Shown: one piece after another, positions 63,250 through 64,000 of the stretch
How the letters are laid out: the number at the start of each line of letters is the position of its first letter
Numbering within the stretch: position 1 is the stretch's first letter
Assembly: GCA_963765295.1 (NCBI GenBank)
Contig: CAVXVO010000007.1
Span: 372,001 to 436,000 of the forward strand
DNA: 64,000 nt
Reading direction: 5' to 3'
Source: PALSA-612 sp963765295
GTDB taxonomy: Bacteria; Actinomycetota; Thermoleophilia; Gaiellales; Gaiellaceae
The notes under the pieces: model-generated
What the model was told of the DNA's origin: nothing
The model's input: only the letters and a program-made list of their open reading frames with translations
Databases searched by the model: none
Program-made: the position numbers and the translations under genes

Positions 63250-64000
63250 TTAGCGGCGGTGGATCGTCGCTGCACCGATCGCCTGCGTCGAAGACGGCAC
63301 CGGCCGTGCGGGCGGCTTCGAGTTGACGAGGAAGGCCGCGACGAGCAGGACGGCGAGGCCGACTGCCGTCTCGCCCGCGAGGCTCCCGCGTGCGCGGCGC
63401 TCCACCTCGGGGCGGCCGAGGCGGGGCTCGACCACGAAATGGTGGATGCCGCCCCAGACGAGGACGAGGCCGACGAGCGAGAGCTTGACGATCAGGACGT
63501 GCCCGTAGCCGGTCGTCCACAGATCGTGAAGTGACGGCAGCCTCAGGATGCTGAGGTAGATGCCGGCCGCTACGAGAAGGCCGATCAGGAGCGGCGCGAG
63601 CCGCGCGAACCCGACGAACGCGGTCCGGCGAAGCGCAGGCGCGATGAAGAAGACGACGAGCAGCATCACGAGGCCTCCCGCCCAGAGAGACGCGGTGGAG
63701 AGATGGACCCAGTCGGCGAGTTCCGACCACTTCGACGCCGGTGGGTCGACCGCCGAGTGTCCCGAGAGCGAGAGCCCGGACGCAAGCGCCAGCGAGAGCC
63801 CGAGCGCGGGCCAGAGGAAGCGGCGCGGCCGGTCGGTCAGCCAGGCGAGGAACACGAGCGCGGTCACGACGGCGAACCCGAGCGTCATCACGACGAACGC
63901 GGTCCCGAAGCGCGTCCCGTCCGCGAACGGCGTCAGGTCGCCGTAGAGGAACCTGCTGAAGGGAAGCTGCAGGGCGTCGTCGGCCCGGATCAGGAACGCG
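63250..64000 (-). CDS. CopD-family copper/membrane protein, partial
   Basis: The gene continues beyond the right edge; the visible 249 codons are its C-terminal part. FADGTRFGTAFVVMTLGFAV begins a row of helices including VFLAWLTDRPRRFLWPALGL, WVHLSTASLWAGGLVMLLVV, AGIYLSILRLPSLHDLWTTG and YGHVLIVKLSLVGLVLVWGG. WVHLSTASLWAGGL and YGHVLIVKL are typical of the CopD/YcnJ family. The stop TAA at 63252-63250 precedes the methyltransferase gene. Copper transport or resistance is likely but not proven here. Confidence 0.82.
   Translation of the reverse strand, partial: AFLIRADDALQLPFSRFLYGDLTPFADGTRFGTAFVVMTLGFAVVTALVFLAWLTDRPRRFLWPALGLSLALASGLSLSGHSAVDPPASKWSELADWVHLSTASLWAGGLVMLLVVFFIAPALRRTAFVGFARLAPLLIGLLVAAGIYLSILRLPSLHDLWTTGYGHVLIVKLSLVGLVLVWGGIHHFVVEPRLGRPEVERRARGSLAGETAVGLAVLLVAAFLVNSKPPARPVPSSTQAIGAATIHRR

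Overview
The window is a high-GC, gene-dense chromosomal segment of an actinobacterium. GTG and TTG starts are common, 4-base start/stop overlaps (ATGA, GTGA) are frequent, and there are a ThyX thymidylate synthase, a probable F420-dependent luciferase-like oxidoreductase, an ECF sigma/anti-sigma pair and many ABC importers. This fits a soil actinobacterium, perhaps of the Thermoleophilia (Gaiellales/Solirubrobacterales) type; that placement is inference. No rRNA, tRNA, CRISPR array or insertion sequence was found. Roughly 5.2-13.1 kb carries many single-base frameshifts in otherwise well conserved genes, with isolated ones near 15.65, 22.38, 27.83, 28.27, 29.71, 34.16, 34.83 and 37.95 kb. These look like assembly indels rather than gene decay.

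Region 1 (1-11 kb) is a methylamine/one-carbon block. It holds a ProU/OpuA-type glycine betaine importer (proV-proW-proX), a betaine-homocysteine methyltransferase, a dimethylglycine/sarcosine dehydrogenase with a folate domain, and the start of etfB, together enough to take betaine towards glycine. A four-gene minus-strand operon adds an enolase-superfamily enzyme resembling cis-3-hydroxyproline dehydratase, a HAD phosphatase and a DMT exporter; a glycerophosphodiesterase follows on the plus strand. Region 2 (11-15.2 kb) is a polyamine/iron-type ABC importer. Region 3 (15.3-23.5 kb) holds a PHP esterase, a GlpD-like dehydrogenase coupled to N-carbamoylsarcosine amidase, a D-amino-acid oxidase-like protein, an SDR, a candidate selenoprotein, a methyltransferase and an N-carbamoyl amino acid amidohydrolase.

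Region 4 (23.6-34.5 kb) has a secreted collagen-like protein, then an amino-sugar (GlcNAc/MurNAc) salvage regulon: NagZ, a sugar ABC importer with its own ATPase, a GntR/DasR-like regulator, MurQ, NagA and a SIS-domain isomerase/deaminase. TGGT-N4-ACCA operators sit in both of its control regions. Region 5 (34.6-39.4 kb) contains a secreted GH16-like protein, a membrane protein, an LLM oxidoreductase and a secreted beta-propeller protein. Region 6 (39.4-51.4 kb) is a polyamine uptake and catabolism island: PotABCD-like importer, aldehyde dehydrogenase, saccharopine-dehydrogenase-like reductase, Lrp regulator, APC permease, universal stress protein, class III aminotransferase and a PuuB-like oxidase.

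Region 7 (51.4-64 kb) is mixed: a cyclase-like DUF2652 protein, PlsY, superoxide dismutase, an RTX-repeat secreted protein, ECF sigma/anti-sigma, ThyX, GNAT, DUF72, two truncated pseudogenes that meet head-to-head at 58.95 kb, 2,2-dialkylglycine decarboxylase, an M20 deacylase, a lipoprotein, a methyltransferase and a CopD-like protein cut by the right edge.

The most notable observation is the reading frame at 20860-21591. It encodes a thioredoxin/glutaredoxin-like domain fused to a DinB-like domain, with an in-frame TGA exactly where the first Cys of a CxxC motif belongs and a bacterial SECIS-like hairpin just downstream. This is a candidate, not a proven, selenoprotein of an unfamiliar architecture.
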